A DNA stretch of 64,000 bases from Psychrobacillus sp044762655 (GTDB lineage: Bacteria; Bacillota; Bacilli; Bacillales_A; Planococcaceae), in assembly GCF_044762655.1 (NCBI RefSeq), contig NZ_JBIWER010000001.1, positions 558,001 through 622,000 on the forward strand. Reading direction: 5' to 3'. Position 1 is the stretch's first letter; each line of letters starts with the position of its first letter. Shown here piece by piece: positions 1 to 9,050 of this stretch. Made by a program: the position numbers and the translations under genes. The notes under the pieces are model-generated. The model did not search any database and was not told the DNA's origin. It saw only the letters and a list, made by a program, of their open reading frames with translations.

Positions 1-240
1 CCTATAATCCTATAGACTTTTGTCACTAAGTTTTCACAACTAGAGTTATGTAATGTTTTTTTGTTTTAAAAAAATATTAATTTTTATCTAAAATCAAAAT
101 GTTATTATTTAAAATAAATCAGATTACTATTTACTCATTTTTCTGTAATTTACATCATGAAAATATCTCGATAATAAGATACTCAAAGGGAATGATTTCC
201 TTATATTAATCAGAAGAAAATTATTATAAATGAATGAATT
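1..240. other. AT-rich non-coding left edge
   Basis: I see no gene in this stretch. It is very AT-rich and lacks a convincing start codon with ribosome site. It probably holds the end of the intergenic region upstream of the fructose operon. Confidence 0.5.
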
Positions 241-272
241 TGATTGTTTATGAGCGAATATGATTGATTATG
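241..272 (+). promoter_or_regulatory. candidate FruR operator (direct repeats)
   Basis: Two near-identical 12-mers, TGATTGTTTATG at 241 and TGATTGATTATG at 261, lie 20 bp apart, about two helical turns, and end 65 bp before the fruR start. DeoR-family sugar repressors commonly bind such direct repeats, so this is a plausible FruR autoregulatory site. The repeats are seen in the sequence; the binding protein is inferred. Confidence 0.45.
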
Positions 273-284
273 TTTGCGCTTTCA
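271..284 (-). promoter_or_regulatory. candidate cre site (CcpA) upstream of fruRKA
   Basis: On the minus strand the sequence reads TGAAAGCGCAAACA, which matches the cre consensus TGWAARCGYTWNCW at 13 of 14 positions. It abuts the FruR-type direct repeats and sits about 55 bp before the operon, a usual place for carbon catabolite control. Confidence 0.5.
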
Positions 285-337
285 ATTATTATAAATTTAA
301 CAGAACTATAGTTCTAACCTAGAAAGTTGGTGATGAC

Positions 338-1090
338 TTGCTGACAAATGAGCGGCATGCCTATATTTTAAAGAAACTAGAAAAAAAACAAACGGTAAAA
401 ATTCAAGAGCTTGTAGATGAAACAGGTGCTTCCGAATCGACAATTCGAAGAGATTTGACTGAACTTGAAAGCCAACAGAAACTGGAACGGGTTTTTGGCG
501 GTGCTGTCCTACCGGGGCGCAATCTAATAGAACAAAGCGTCACAGATAAATCCACCCAAAATCTAACCGAAAAAATCCAAGTCGCACGAGCTGCCGCAGA
601 ACTGGTCAAAACAGGAGACAGCGTCTTTTTGGATGCTGGTACGACAACCTTTCAAATGGTTCCATTTCTAAAAAACAAAGACCTAGTTGTCGTAACTAAT
701 GGGCTAACCCTTGTGGATACTCTGCATGAATATGGCATCACTACTTATTTGACAGGAGGATTGTTTAAACCCAAAACGAGTGCTTTTGTCGGTTCTCAAA
801 CGATACAGGCGTTGAAAAATTATCATTTTGACATTTGTTTTCTCGGCGTCAATGGGCTACATGAAGAATACGGTTATACGACCCCAGATCCAGAAGAAGC
901 GGCTATTAAATTATTGGCAAGTTCCCTGTCTAGGAAAACCTTTGTGCTCGCTGATCATTCTAAAATCAATCAAGTCAGTTTTGCTAAAATCATGGATTTG
1001 GAAAACGCCATACTAATTATCGACAGTATGCCAGCAGAAAAATTGGATGCTTATAGAAAAAAAACATCAGTAAAGGTGGCACACGAATGA
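338..1090 (+). CDS. fruR: DeoR-family fructose operon repressor FruR
   Basis: A 250-residue DeoR-family regulator. The N-terminal winged helix-turn-helix contains the ESTIRRDLTELE recognition-helix pattern (about residues 32-43), followed by the sugar-phosphate sensor domain (about 75-230) that in this family binds fructose 1-phosphate or a related effector. The start is TTG at 338, behind a weak GGTGAT. It overlaps fruK by 4 bases (ATGA), so the two are translationally coupled and form one operon with fruA. Direct repeats at 241-272 and a cre-like site at 271-284 suggest autoregulation and catabolite repression. The role follows from family and context. Confidence 0.93.
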   Translation: MLTNERHAYILKKLEKKQTVKIQELVDETGASESTIRRDLTELESQQKLERVFGGAVLPGRNLIEQSVTDKSTQNLTEKIQVARAAAELVKTGDSVFLDAGTTTFQMVPFLKNKDLVVVTNGLTLVDTLHEYGITTYLTGGLFKPKTSAFVGSQTIQALKNYHFDICFLGVNGLHEEYGYTTPDPEEAAIKLLASSLSRKTFVLADHSKINQVSFAKIMDLENAILIIDSMPAEKLDAYRKKTSVKVAHE

Positions 1091-1998
1091 TTTATACCTG
1101 CACAATTACACCATCAATCGATTATACCGTTTACTTGCCTACTTTCGAAAACGGCAAACTAAACCGCTCCGAAGAAGTGTATTATTATCCGGGCGGTAAG
1201 GGTATTAATGTTTCGCGAGTATTAAAAAGACTTGGTGTTGAGAGCAAAGCGCTTGGATTTACTGGCGGTTTCACAGGTAGCTATATAGAAGATTTTCTAC
1301 AAAAAGAAGGGGTAGATACTGATTTCATTGAGACTTCAGAAATAACCCGGATAAATATAAAAATCAAGTCAAACAAAGAAACGGAATTGAACGGGCCGGG
1401 TCCACAAATGACAGAGCAACAATTAATGGTTCTTACAAATAAAGTAAAAGTCATGAAAAAAGGTGATTGGTTCGTTCTTGCGGGCAGTATTCCTAATTCC
1501 ATTCCCGATAGCTATTTTCCCGGACTAGCTGAAATCTGTAGGAAGAACGGAGTGCGTTTTGTACTCGACACCTCTGGACCAGCGCTGAAAAAACTGACCA
1601 AAGTGCCATCCTTTATGATCAAGCCGAACCTCGAGGAACTTGGCGATTTATTCGATACAGAAATCACCGATATGAATGAAGCACATTATTATGCCAAACA
1701 GCTTTTGGAAAACGGTATCGAACATGTTATCGTGTCGCTGGGCGGAGATGGTGCTTTGCTCGTTACTAAAGAACTTTCTTTAAAAGCAAAAGCGCCAAGT
1801 GGTGTTGTAGTCAATACTGTAGGGTCAGGCGATTCGCTCGTTTCCGGTTTTATCGCTTCTTATTCAAAAGAAGAAAATTCTAACAAGGCTTTTCGTTACG
1901 GTGTCGCAAGCGGTAGCGCCACTGCCTTCCGTTCCGATTTATGTGATCAACAAGGCGTTGAAGTATTACTGGAACAAGTAGAAATCACCCCAATCTGA
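1087..1998 (+). CDS. fruK: 1-phosphofructokinase
   Basis: A 303-residue PfkB-family kinase that phosphorylates fructose 1-phosphate, the product of FruA import, to fructose 1,6-bisphosphate with ATP. The first PfkB signature is seen as GGKGINVSRVL near residue 40 and the second as NTVGSGDSLVSGF near residue 245, where the Asp of GSGDS is the catalytic base. The length is typical for the family. It lies between fruR (4-base overlap) and fruA (16-base gap) in a complete fructose operon, which distinguishes it from tagatose 6-phosphate kinases of the same family. Confidence 0.95.
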   Translation: MIYTCTITPSIDYTVYLPTFENGKLNRSEEVYYYPGGKGINVSRVLKRLGVESKALGFTGGFTGSYIEDFLQKEGVDTDFIETSEITRINIKIKSNKETELNGPGPQMTEQQLMVLTNKVKVMKKGDWFVLAGSIPNSIPDSYFPGLAEICRKNGVRFVLDTSGPALKKLTKVPSFMIKPNLEELGDLFDTEITDMNEAHYYAKQLLENGIEHVIVSLGGDGALLVTKELSLKAKAPSGVVVNTVGSGDSLVSGFIASYSKEENSNKAFRYGVASGSATAFRSDLCDQQGVEVLLEQVEITPI

Positions 1999-2014
1999 CG
2001 AAGGATGTGACAGG

Positions 2015-3931
2015 ATGAAAATTACACAATTATTAACAGAAGAAACTATCATATTGAATTTAGTGGCCACTACAAAACAACAGGTTCTGGAAGAGCTTAC
2101 TGGTCAATTGAAACAGGCCGATAAACTAGTCGACCAACAAGCTTTCCTACAGGATATCCTAGCTCGTGAAAATCAGAGCACTACAGGCATCGGTGACGGT
2201 ATTGCCATCCCCCATGCCAAATCAGTAGCAGTCAAAGCGCCAGCAATAGCATTCGGCAGATCTGAAAATGGTCTCGACTATGAATCATTGGACAGCCAAC
2301 CCGCTCATCTGTTTTTCATGATTGCTGCCACTGAAGGTGCCAATGATGATCATCTCGAAGCGTTGTCACGACTCGCGACATTTTTAATGGATGATAAATT
2401 TCGCTCCCAAATGCTTGCAGCCAGCTCGAAACAGGAAGTTTTGCAGGCGATTACAGATAAAGAAACGGAAGCCGACGTTCCAGAAGAGGCAGTTGAAGAA
2501 AAAACGAAACTCGAATTATCTGCTAAAAAGATTTTGGCGGTTACAGCCTGCCCGACAGGAATTGCCCATACCTATATGGCAGCCGAAAAACTCAATGAAC
2601 GTGCAAAAGAACTTGGCATCACATTGAAAGTGGAAACCAATGGCTCAAGTGGTGTGAAAAATCGACTTACCGATGAGGAAATTGCAGAAGCAGAAGCTAT
2701 TATCGTCGCAGCCGATACGAAAGTGGATATGGCTCGTTTCGATGGCAAACCGGTAATCCAGACTGCTGTCGGCAAAGCTATTTACGAAACAGACAATTTA
2801 CTTAATCGTGCGGTTTCAAAAGACGCACCTATTTATAAGCATGATAAATCGAAAGATGAAGCACCATCAGGTGAAGCTAAAGGTGGATTTTACAAACATT
2901 TGATGAACGGAGTATCGAATATGCTGCCTTTCGTTGTAGGTGGTGGTATTCTAATCGCTATCTCATTTTTCTGGGGCATAAATGCCTCAAATCCTGACAG
3001 TCCCGAATACAACGAATTCGCTGCAATGCTAAATACCATCGGTGGGGGCAATGCCTTCTTCCTTATGGTGCCGGTTCTAGCTGGATTTATCGCGATGAGT
3101 ATTGCCGAACGTCCAGGATTTGCACCCGGAATGGTCGGTGGTTTAATTGCCATTACTGTGACAGGCGTCGAAGGGGCAAGCGGTGGTTCAGGATTCCTGG
3201 GCGGACTGATTGCTGGGTTCCTTGCTGGTTATGTTACGCTACTAGTGAAAAAAGTATTTTCTAGACTTCCAAATTCACTTGAAGGTTTAAATCCGGTATT
3301 ATTCTACCCTGTTTTTTCAATTGCCATTACAGGAATTTTCATGATGCTAGTAAACCCACAATTGACCAAAGTCTATACCGGCATTTCAAGCTTTCTTGAA
3401 AGCCTTGGCGGTACTAACCTGGTACTTGTCGGATTGCTTCTTGGAGGCATGATGGCCATCGATATGGGCGGTCCTATCAATAAAGCAGCCTATACATTTG
3501 GCATTGCGATGCTTGATGCACAAAACTTTAATTTCATTGCCACTGTCATGGCAGCGGGCATGGTTCCACCACTCGGCGTAGCGATTTCTACAACGCTATT
3601 CAAAAATAAATTCACAAAACCTGAACGGGAAGCCGGCAAGACTGCTTATGTGCTCGGTGCTAGCTTTATCACAGAAGGTGTTATTCCGTTTGCTGCAGCT
3701 GATCCGGCCCGTGTTATCCCTGCTTCAGTAGCAGGAGCCGCAGTTACCGGTGCGTTGGTAATGCTGTTTGACATCGGCTTGCGAGCTCCTCACGGTGGAG
3801 TCTTTGTTATCGGTCTCGTTGATGGCGGAGCAACAAATATTCTAATGTATGCAATCGCTATTCTTGTAGGATCCTTTATTACTGCTATAACCCTCGGGTT
3901 CTTAAAAAAGAAAGTCACAGTTACAGTATGA
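2015..3931 (+). CDS. fruA: PTS fructose transporter EIIABC
   Basis: A 638-residue fused phosphotransferase permease that imports fructose and phosphorylates it to fructose 1-phosphate at the membrane. Domain order is EIIA (about 1-150, phosphorylated His67 in GIAIPHAKS), a short acidic linker, EIIB (about 170-270, phosphorylated Cys179 in TACPTGIAHTYMAA), then the membrane EIIC domain (about 290-638) with repeated hydrophobic spans. All three phosphotransfer modules look intact. It is the last gene of the operon and is followed at once by a strong terminator. Confidence 0.95.
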   Translation: MKITQLLTEETIILNLVATTKQQVLEELTGQLKQADKLVDQQAFLQDILARENQSTTGIGDGIAIPHAKSVAVKAPAIAFGRSENGLDYESLDSQPAHLFFMIAATEGANDDHLEALSRLATFLMDDKFRSQMLAASSKQEVLQAITDKETEADVPEEAVEEKTKLELSAKKILAVTACPTGIAHTYMAAEKLNERAKELGITLKVETNGSSGVKNRLTDEEIAEAEAIIVAADTKVDMARFDGKPVIQTAVGKAIYETDNLLNRAVSKDAPIYKHDKSKDEAPSGEAKGGFYKHLMNGVSNMLPFVVGGGILIAISFFWGINASNPDSPEYNEFAAMLNTIGGGNAFFLMVPVLAGFIAMSIAERPGFAPGMVGGLIAITVTGVEGASGGSGFLGGLIAGFLAGYVTLLVKKVFSRLPNSLEGLNPVLFYPVFSIAITGIFMMLVNPQLTKVYTGISSFLESLGGTNLVLVGLLLGGMMAIDMGGPINKAAYTFGIAMLDAQNFNFIATVMAAGMVPPLGVAISTTLFKNKFTKPEREAGKTAYVLGASFITEGVIPFAAADPARVIPASVAGAAVTGALVMLFDIGLRAPHGGVFVIGLVDGGATNILMYAIAILVGSFITAITLGFLKKKVTVTV

Positions 3932-3939
3932 TCAAATAC

Positions 3940-3976
3940 AAAAAAGCTTTCGGATCCATCCTCCGAAAGCTTTTTT
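3940..3976. terminator. rho-independent terminator between fruA and the acyl-CoA ligase gene
   Basis: A near-perfect hairpin (GCTTTCGGA pairing with TCCGAAAGC) is flanked by A-runs on the left and T-runs on the right. It can therefore stop both the fructose operon and the convergent ligase gene. Confidence 0.9.
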
Positions 3977-3995
3977 GTGTGTTTTATAATTTAAT

Positions 3996-5489
3996 TTAAT
4001 TCCGAAGTGTAGTTTTCAGTACTTTACCACTTGCATTGCGTGGTAAGCTCTCGATGAATTCTACCTCCACAGGTAGCTTAAATTTCGCTAAACTTTTCGA
4101 GCATTTAGTCAAAACATCTTCTTCAGTAAGATATTTTCCTTCTTTTAATACAACATACGCTTTCGGCACTTCACCGTATACCTCGTGGGGAACACCGACT
4201 ACTGCAGCTTCTAGAACTTCCGATATCTCATAAAGAACCTCTTCTACTTCCACTGGGTATACATTTTCTCCACCACGGATAATCATATCTTTTTTTCTGT
4301 CTACAATATATAACAGACCGTCCTCATCCATCCGACCTAAATCACCAGTATATAACCAACCATCTCGAATCGCCTGTTTAGTCGCTTCTTCATTTTTTAA
4401 ATACCCTTTCATTAATTGAGGACCTTTTACAACAATTTCACCTACCATACCAGTCGGAAGTGGATTGCCGTGTTCATCGACTACTTGCACCTCCGTCCCT
4501 GGTACCGGCTCACCAACCGAACCTACCTTTTCAAGGGCAAAATGATCTTTCAAAGTCGTTGCTGCCGGTGAATTTTCTGTTTGACCATATATATTCTGGA
4601 CTTTCACGTCTGAGTATAATGCTTTTATTTTACGAATTAACTCGAATGGCATAGGTGCCGCACCGTACGTAAATAATCTTAGATTTGATAACTGGAGCGA
4701 TTCCATTTTAGGATTATTCAATAAAATACTATACATTGCTGGTACGCCAAAGAAGACAGTTATTTTCTCCTGTTCCAAAGTGTCCATCGTTTGTTCCGGA
4801 GAGAATCCTTCTTCAATAACGACTGTTCCACCAGCATAAATAACAGGAATACTAAAGACATGACTAGCTGCACAATGAAAAAGTGGCGCTACAATTTGCA
4901 TGCGATCCGCTGAATTTAGTTCGAGTGCCTCAACGTAAAGCTTCGCTGTTGCTTGAACATTTGCAGCCGATAGCATCACCCCTTTAGGTTTCCCTGTTGT
5001 TCCCGATGTATAAAAAATAACCGTCGTCGTATTTTCATCAACCTTCACTTCATTAAATAACAAATTTTCATCATTTAATACGGCAAACAACGTATTTTCT
5101 TCCCCTAAAGAAAGTAAATCTTCGAAGCTATTCATTGTTTTTGGTAGGTCGTCTAAGATATTTGTTAAACGAGTATCATATATTAAAGCCTTTGCCTCTG
5201 AATGATTAAATATATAATCGACTTCTGGAGCTGTTAGTTTTGTATTAATCGGTAGAATTGTAAATCCACCTAGCTGACAGGCATAATAACAAGTCAAAAA
5301 GTAATCCGAGTTTATCAAATATACGGCTATAATATCTTCCTGCTCGTACCCCTTCGATTGAAAATAAGCGGCAAGACGCTTCGCCTGCTTGTATAATTCT
5401 GCATAGCTAGTCTCCCTACCTTTAAAGGAAGTGATGATTTTCGATGGTTGTTCCTTCGCTAAATAAGCCAATCTCTCTGCTACTAACAT
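3996..5489 (-). CDS. AMP-forming acyl-CoA synthetase (fatty-acid CoA ligase type)
   Basis: A 497-residue ANL-superfamily enzyme that activates a carboxylic acid as acyl-adenylate and transfers it to CoA. The P-loop-like motif YTSGTTGKPKG is at 160-170. The hinge region GWLYTGDLG and C-terminal NASGKVLKTTLR, with the catalytic Lys, are present. Start is ATG behind GGCGGAGGGGG. It is a single-gene unit that converges on fruA. The chain-length preference cannot be read from sequence; family members of this length accept medium or long fatty acids or aromatic acids. The 126-bp repeat array at 5615-5740 lies upstream of its promoter. Confidence 0.88.
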   Translation of the reverse strand: MLVAERLAYLAKEQPSKIITSFKGRETSYAELYKQAKRLAAYFQSKGYEQEDIIAVYLINSDYFLTCYYACQLGGFTILPINTKLTAPEVDYIFNHSEAKALIYDTRLTNILDDLPKTMNSFEDLLSLGEENTLFAVLNDENLLFNEVKVDENTTTVIFYTSGTTGKPKGVMLSAANVQATAKLYVEALELNSADRMQIVAPLFHCAASHVFSIPVIYAGGTVVIEEGFSPEQTMDTLEQEKITVFFGVPAMYSILLNNPKMESLQLSNLRLFTYGAAPMPFELIRKIKALYSDVKVQNIYGQTENSPAATTLKDHFALEKVGSVGEPVPGTEVQVVDEHGNPLPTGMVGEIVVKGPQLMKGYLKNEEATKQAIRDGWLYTGDLGRMDEDGLLYIVDRKKDMIIRGGENVYPVEVEEVLYEISEVLEAAVVGVPHEVYGEVPKAYVVLKEGKYLTEEDVLTKCSKSLAKFKLPVEVEFIESLPRNASGKVLKTTLRN

Positions 5490-5549
5490 TGTATTCCCCC
5501 TCCGCCTTATTAATATTCAGAAGTTATTGAATATTGAATCTTCTATACT

Positions 5550-5578
5550 ATTATACATAAATAGGAGAGAAATCATAA
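5550..5578 (-). promoter_or_regulatory. candidate promoter of the acyl-CoA synthetase gene
   Basis: On the minus strand a perfect TATAAT (plus positions 5550-5555) lies about 60 bp before the start codon, with a poor -35 (TTATGA) 17 bp upstream. The -10 is good and the -35 is weak, so an activator may be needed. Confidence 0.35.
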
Positions 5579-5614
5579 CTAATGTATATGATAGAATACG
5601 CATAAAAAAGTAAG

Positions 5615-5740
5615 AATCGATCGATGAATGCATATAATCGATCGACCACATCGTAAAATCGATCGATCACCTTTCATAATCGATCGAACTCACTGATTAA
5701 TCGATCCATGAGCACAAATAATCGATCAATCAAATATTAT
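5615..5740. repeat. array of six 21-bp units with AATCGATCGA anchor
   Basis: Six copies of a 10-bp box start at 5615, 5636, 5657, 5678, 5699 and 5720, exactly 21 bp apart. The first four read AATCGATCGA; the last two are AATCGATCCA and AATCGATCAA. The 11-bp spacers between them are unrelated to each other. The core TCGATCGA is self-complementary. Exact two-turn spacing puts every box on the same DNA face, which points to repeated protein binding rather than to coding. The array starts 9 bp beyond a terminator and lies upstream of the ligase promoter. Confidence 0.95.
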
Positions 5741-5748
5741 TCCCCATC

Positions 5749-5791
5749 AAAAAAGCTTCAGCGAGGTTATTTCTCGCTGAAGCCATTTTTT
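5749..5791. terminator. bidirectional terminator after the TM-helix-repeat gene
   Basis: An 11-bp perfect stem (GCTTCAGCGAG with CTCGCTGAAGC) and 7-base loop lie between an A-run and a T-run. On the minus strand it directly follows the gene that ends at 5790. Confidence 0.9.
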
Positions 5792-7541
5792 ATTGTTCGT
5801 CTTTTCTATCGTCCACCGGGGGTAGATCTACAAATGGATGAAGATCATCTGTCGATGGAATATTATAGCCCGTGCTAGGTGAATCTTCCTCATGAGCAGG
5901 ATTTACTACGTCTACATTTGCTTCCTGTAAAGGACTCACCTCATCTATATGAGGGCTTGTACCTTTTAAACTTTGTTCTGCTTTCTTAGGATCTTGAAAA
6001 TTTTCTTTAAATGATTCTTTCATGGACTCTTTTTGCTGTTGATATTTTTCTTTTGAAACTTCTGCATCATTTAAGCTACTTTCCATTTTCGTTAAATATT
6101 TTGCAGCATGCTCGCGACCACCAAGTCCAAATGCTAGACCGAACGCTAACGCTACTCCGCCTAATATAAGGATGAATGCTGCATTAATAATTGAAGCAGC
6201 TATACCTAGTTGGTCTAATGCCATGAAAAATGCAAATGCTAATATTGCATATTTTGCTACATAACGAAGGAAATGGGGTGTCCCTGATGAATGAGTCATC
6301 ACGTTTCCAACGAGTCTTTCTACTAAATTAGCTAACCAAAATCCTACTGCTAGAATGATAATTGCTGCAATTACAGAAGGTAAATAAGCAAATATTCCTG
6401 TCGCAAGCGTTACCATGAATTCTAGCTCAAGTAATTGAAGTGCTTCAACAACGAATAGCAAGATAATAACAACTTGTACAATTGTCCCTATTAAAGTAGC
6501 GAACGATGGTGCTGCTCCACCTGTAGATTTGAAGCCCATTTTACCGAAAATAGAGTTCACACCTAATTTTTCTAAAAGGGATACAACAACATCCTTCACC
6601 CACTTAGCAGCTACAATACCAACAAGTATCAATACAATTGCTACAAAAATCTTCGGAAGCATTGTCATGACATCATTTAACATTGCAATAGCTGGTCCTG
6701 AAATTCCCTCTAAATCTAAAATCTCAAGAGCTGTAATAGAAACTGGAATCATGATTAGTATAAAAGCGATGATTCCTGCTACTTTAGATAAGCTAGTTCC
6801 CTCTATAAATGAAGACAGCTTCCATTTATTCGCTAAACGGTCAACTCCTGCAGACTGCAATAACTTTTCTACTAAGTTACTAACTAGTTTTGCAACAAAC
6901 CACCCAATTGCAAACACAAGTGCTGCAGATATTAATTTAGGTATGAAGTTAAAGAAGCTTGCTAACATTCCTTCGAACGGTCCACTTAAGCCATCAATTC
7001 CTAAAGCGCTTAATACTGCTGGAATGAACAACAGGAATATTAAATAGTAGGCAACTTTTGCTGCCGTATCCGTCCACTTTGCTTGATTTTCAGGCTTCGA
7101 ATCAAAACCTGCCTTCTCCGAGTATTTATTCAAATTGAGCTTCGATCCGGCAATTTGAATTCCTTTTTTCACAACCGTAGCTAAAACCCAAGCAAATAAT
7201 AATATCAAAGCTGCTTTCAATATGTTCAAGAATGCTCCAGTCAATCCTGAATACATTGATACAAATGGTGTTGCCATCGTATTTAAGTTCAAAATATTAA
7301 AGAATAAAACAAGTGCTAGAATCAATACAATAACAAATACAACCTTGCTAATAATCTTCTCTACGGTCCACCTAGACTTCGTGTTTCCTAATCGTTCATT
7401 CACCCGCAACTTTCTTAATAATTTGTGGGTAGCATTTTCCAATACTTTCGCCACAATAAATCCAATAACAAGTACAAGAATTGCGATAAGTAACTCGGGT
7501 AAATAAGATAACGTATCATTCCAGTAATAACGATCTGGCAT
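5790..7541 (-). CDS. TM-helix-repeat membrane protein, CmpX/MscS-related
   Basis: A 583-residue integral membrane protein with four related blocks, each with a long hydrophobic helix and an amphipathic segment ending in patterns such as FAWVLATVVKKG and AIGWFVAKLVSNLVEKLL. This is the repeat architecture of the conserved TM-helix (PF05552) proteins related to mechanosensitive channels. The end of the membrane part, GVALAFGLAFGLGGREHAAKYL, is the CmpX-like signature. The last 90 residues are a charged Lys/Glu/Asp-rich cytoplasmic tail of low complexity. A role in osmotic or envelope-stress response is inferred from family only. Confidence 0.75.
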   Translation of the reverse strand: MPDRYYWNDTLSYLPELLIAILVLVIGFIVAKVLENATHKLLRKLRVNERLGNTKSRWTVEKIISKVVFVIVLILALVLFFNILNLNTMATPFVSMYSGLTGAFLNILKAALILLFAWVLATVVKKGIQIAGSKLNLNKYSEKAGFDSKPENQAKWTDTAAKVAYYLIFLLFIPAVLSALGIDGLSGPFEGMLASFFNFIPKLISAALVFAIGWFVAKLVSNLVEKLLQSAGVDRLANKWKLSSFIEGTSLSKVAGIIAFILIMIPVSITALEILDLEGISGPAIAMLNDVMTMLPKIFVAIVLILVGIVAAKWVKDVVVSLLEKLGVNSIFGKMGFKSTGGAAPSFATLIGTIVQVVIILLFVVEALQLLELEFMVTLATGIFAYLPSVIAAIIILAVGFWLANLVERLVGNVMTHSSGTPHFLRYVAKYAILAFAFFMALDQLGIAASIINAAFILILGGVALAFGLAFGLGGREHAAKYLTKMESSLNDAEVSKEKYQQQKESMKESFKENFQDPKKAEQSLKGTSPHIDEVSPLQEANVDVVNPAHEEDSPSTGYNIPSTDDLHPFVDLPPVDDRKDEQ

Positions 7542-7631
7542 TCCCTCTCCTCCTTCTATTCAACCTTATTGATATTGTTTACATAGATTAGTTACCCTCT
7601 CGCTAGTAAAATTAAACAGAAATAGAAAAAA

Positions 7632-7660
7632 ATCCAATCCGCCAAATGAAGGGATTGGAT
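7632..7660 (-). terminator. terminator of the RsbR-like gene
   Basis: A 9-bp perfect stem (ATCCAATCC with GGATTGGAT) ends in a T-run when read on the minus strand. It lies 10 bases after the stop of the gene ending at 7671. Confidence 0.85.
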
Positions 7661-7670
7661 CAAAAATATA

Positions 7671-8489
7671 TTATAATTTCAAACTATCAATAGCCTGCTT
7701 TACACTTCCATATGTATTAAATGAAGTAAAGTCAATTCCTGCTTTCACTACAGTCATCGATAAATTAGGTCGAATTCCTGAGAACAATACATGAATTCCT
7801 AATAATCCGAGGACATTGTGAATAGTAAAGATATGCTGAGCTATTTCTGTATCTATTGCTAAAATCCCACTGAAGTCTATGATTAAATGGTCTACTTTTA
7901 AACTTGGGATTGTAGGAACAACATAATTCAATAAATGCTGCACACGGGTATAATCTATCGCGCCAATTAACGGTAAAACGGCTACACCGTCTTGAATAGG
8001 GACTATGGGTGCAGACAACTCATTAATCTCTTTTTGATGATCCTTCATCAATTTATCACGATAACTTTCATACGCTTGAATCGTTTCTATCATACTGACA
8101 TCCATCAAATAACAGAATCGATTATTTACATACACCACATCTTCTGTTGATAATCCATGATCCATCGCTATTTTAGAAATCTTTTGCAAAAATAACAATC
8201 TATTCATGGCATACGGTTTCATAACAGAGGAAAATTGATCAAACACCTTCGCCTCTTCCTCACCGTTCTGTTTGCTCCACTCTTTTAGTACTTCCTCTGC
8301 TGAATCAGTGGATTCTTGAAGGGATTCAGACAGTAATATCAAAAACTGTATGTTTTTTTGAATAGCTCGTTCTAATTCCTCAGGTGTAATTTTAATTGTT
8401 ACATTCTTTAATGCTACATCCAAGATTTCATTTATAATCGTTTCTGCATTATCCACTAAATAATTACTTACTTTTAGTATAGGTTCCAT
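7671..8489 (-). CDS. RsbR-family STAS-domain stressosome protein
   Basis: A 272-residue protein with an N-terminal helical globin-like sensor region (about 1-140) and a C-terminal STAS domain (about 155-270). The STAS domain keeps the phospho-acceptor region DFSGILAIDTEIA, where the Thr after IDT's Asp corresponds to Thr171 of RsbRA, and GIRPNLSMTVVKAG near the second site. Such proteins form stressosomes with RsbS and gate RsbT, which activates sigma-B. No rsbS or rsbT is next to it, so it is probably an unlinked paralogue like the B. subtilis YkoB/YojH/YqhA group. It is co-transcribed with ytxJ (16-base gap). Confidence 0.82.
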   Translation of the reverse strand: MEPILKVSNYLVDNAETIINEILDVALKNVTIKITPEELERAIQKNIQFLILLSESLQESTDSAEEVLKEWSKQNGEEEAKVFDQFSSVMKPYAMNRLLFLQKISKIAMDHGLSTEDVVYVNNRFCYLMDVSMIETIQAYESYRDKLMKDHQKEINELSAPIVPIQDGVAVLPLIGAIDYTRVQHLLNYVVPTIPSLKVDHLIIDFSGILAIDTEIAQHIFTIHNVLGLLGIHVLFSGIRPNLSMTVVKAGIDFTSFNTYGSVKQAIDSLKL

Positions 8490-8505
8490 TCCTTTTCTCC
8501 AATCA

Positions 8506-8838
8506 CTATAAACTTGACGTTACATCTTCCAACTCTTTTTTCGTAATTTTCCAGTGGGATGCATTCCAGACAGCTTTTCCATTTGCAATTACAAATGCTT
8601 GAGGTGATTCATGTTGGATTCCCAGGTCGCTAGCTATTTCATTGGAAACAGGTCTATGCTCAATTACCTTTACCAAGTAACGATCCAGTGGACTTTCAAA
8701 CGAATTAAACTCTCCATAAGCATGTGCACTTACAGGACAGGTTGTACTATGCTTAAATATTACTACCGGTTTATCACTTGACTGCTCCAAAACTTTTTTC
8801 CACTCATCAACGGATGTAATTTCTGGATATTTCTCCAT
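8506..8838 (-). CDS. ytxJ: bacilliredoxin-like monothiol protein YtxJ
   Basis: A 110-residue thioredoxin-fold protein of the YtxJ family (DUF2847). The single reactive Cys is in HSTTCPVSAHA near residue 34, and there is no second Cys in a CxxC arrangement, as expected for a monothiol bacillithiol-linked redox protein. The cis-Pro region ESPQAFVI is present. Ribosome site AGAAAGGTGAT precedes the ATG. It forms a two-gene unit with the downstream RsbR-like gene, which suits a general-stress role; no sigma-B promoter was convincingly identified. Confidence 0.88.
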   Translation of the reverse strand: MEKYPEITSVDEWKKVLEQSSDKPVVIFKHSTTCPVSAHAYGEFNSFESPLDRYLVKVIEHRPVSNEIASDLGIQHESPQAFVIANGKAVWNASHWKITKKELEDVTSSL

Positions 8839-9002
8839 TTGATCATATCACCTTTCTTATTTATATATGATACCACCCTTTACCCTATCTTAAGCAACAT
8901 TAATCAATTTTAGAATGAAATAATAATGGAATATTTAGTTTTCTTGTGCTTATCTTTCATTTAAGATTTAAATTTGCTGAACGGATAAGTATATTCTAAA
9001 GT

Positions 9003-9044
9003 AAAAATCCTCCGTTGCCCAATAGAGGACCACCGAGGATTTTC
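9003..9044 (-). terminator. terminator after the YuiD-like gene
   Basis: AAAATCCTC at the left pairs with GAGGATTTT at the right across a longer loop, and the minus-strand transcript continues into a T-run. It sits a few bases beyond the stop at 9051. Confidence 0.65.
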
Positions 9045-9050
9045 GTTTGC

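Noticed and set aside
5615..5740. CRISPR array
   Set aside because: Repeat boxes are only 10 bp with 11-bp spacers, too short and without cas genes; no CRISPR array is seen anywhere in the window.
7591..7605. Single GTTACCCTCTCGCTA unit near the RsbR-like gene, similar to the TACTCTCG anchor
   Set aside because: Only one degenerate copy; the match is too short to claim a further array.
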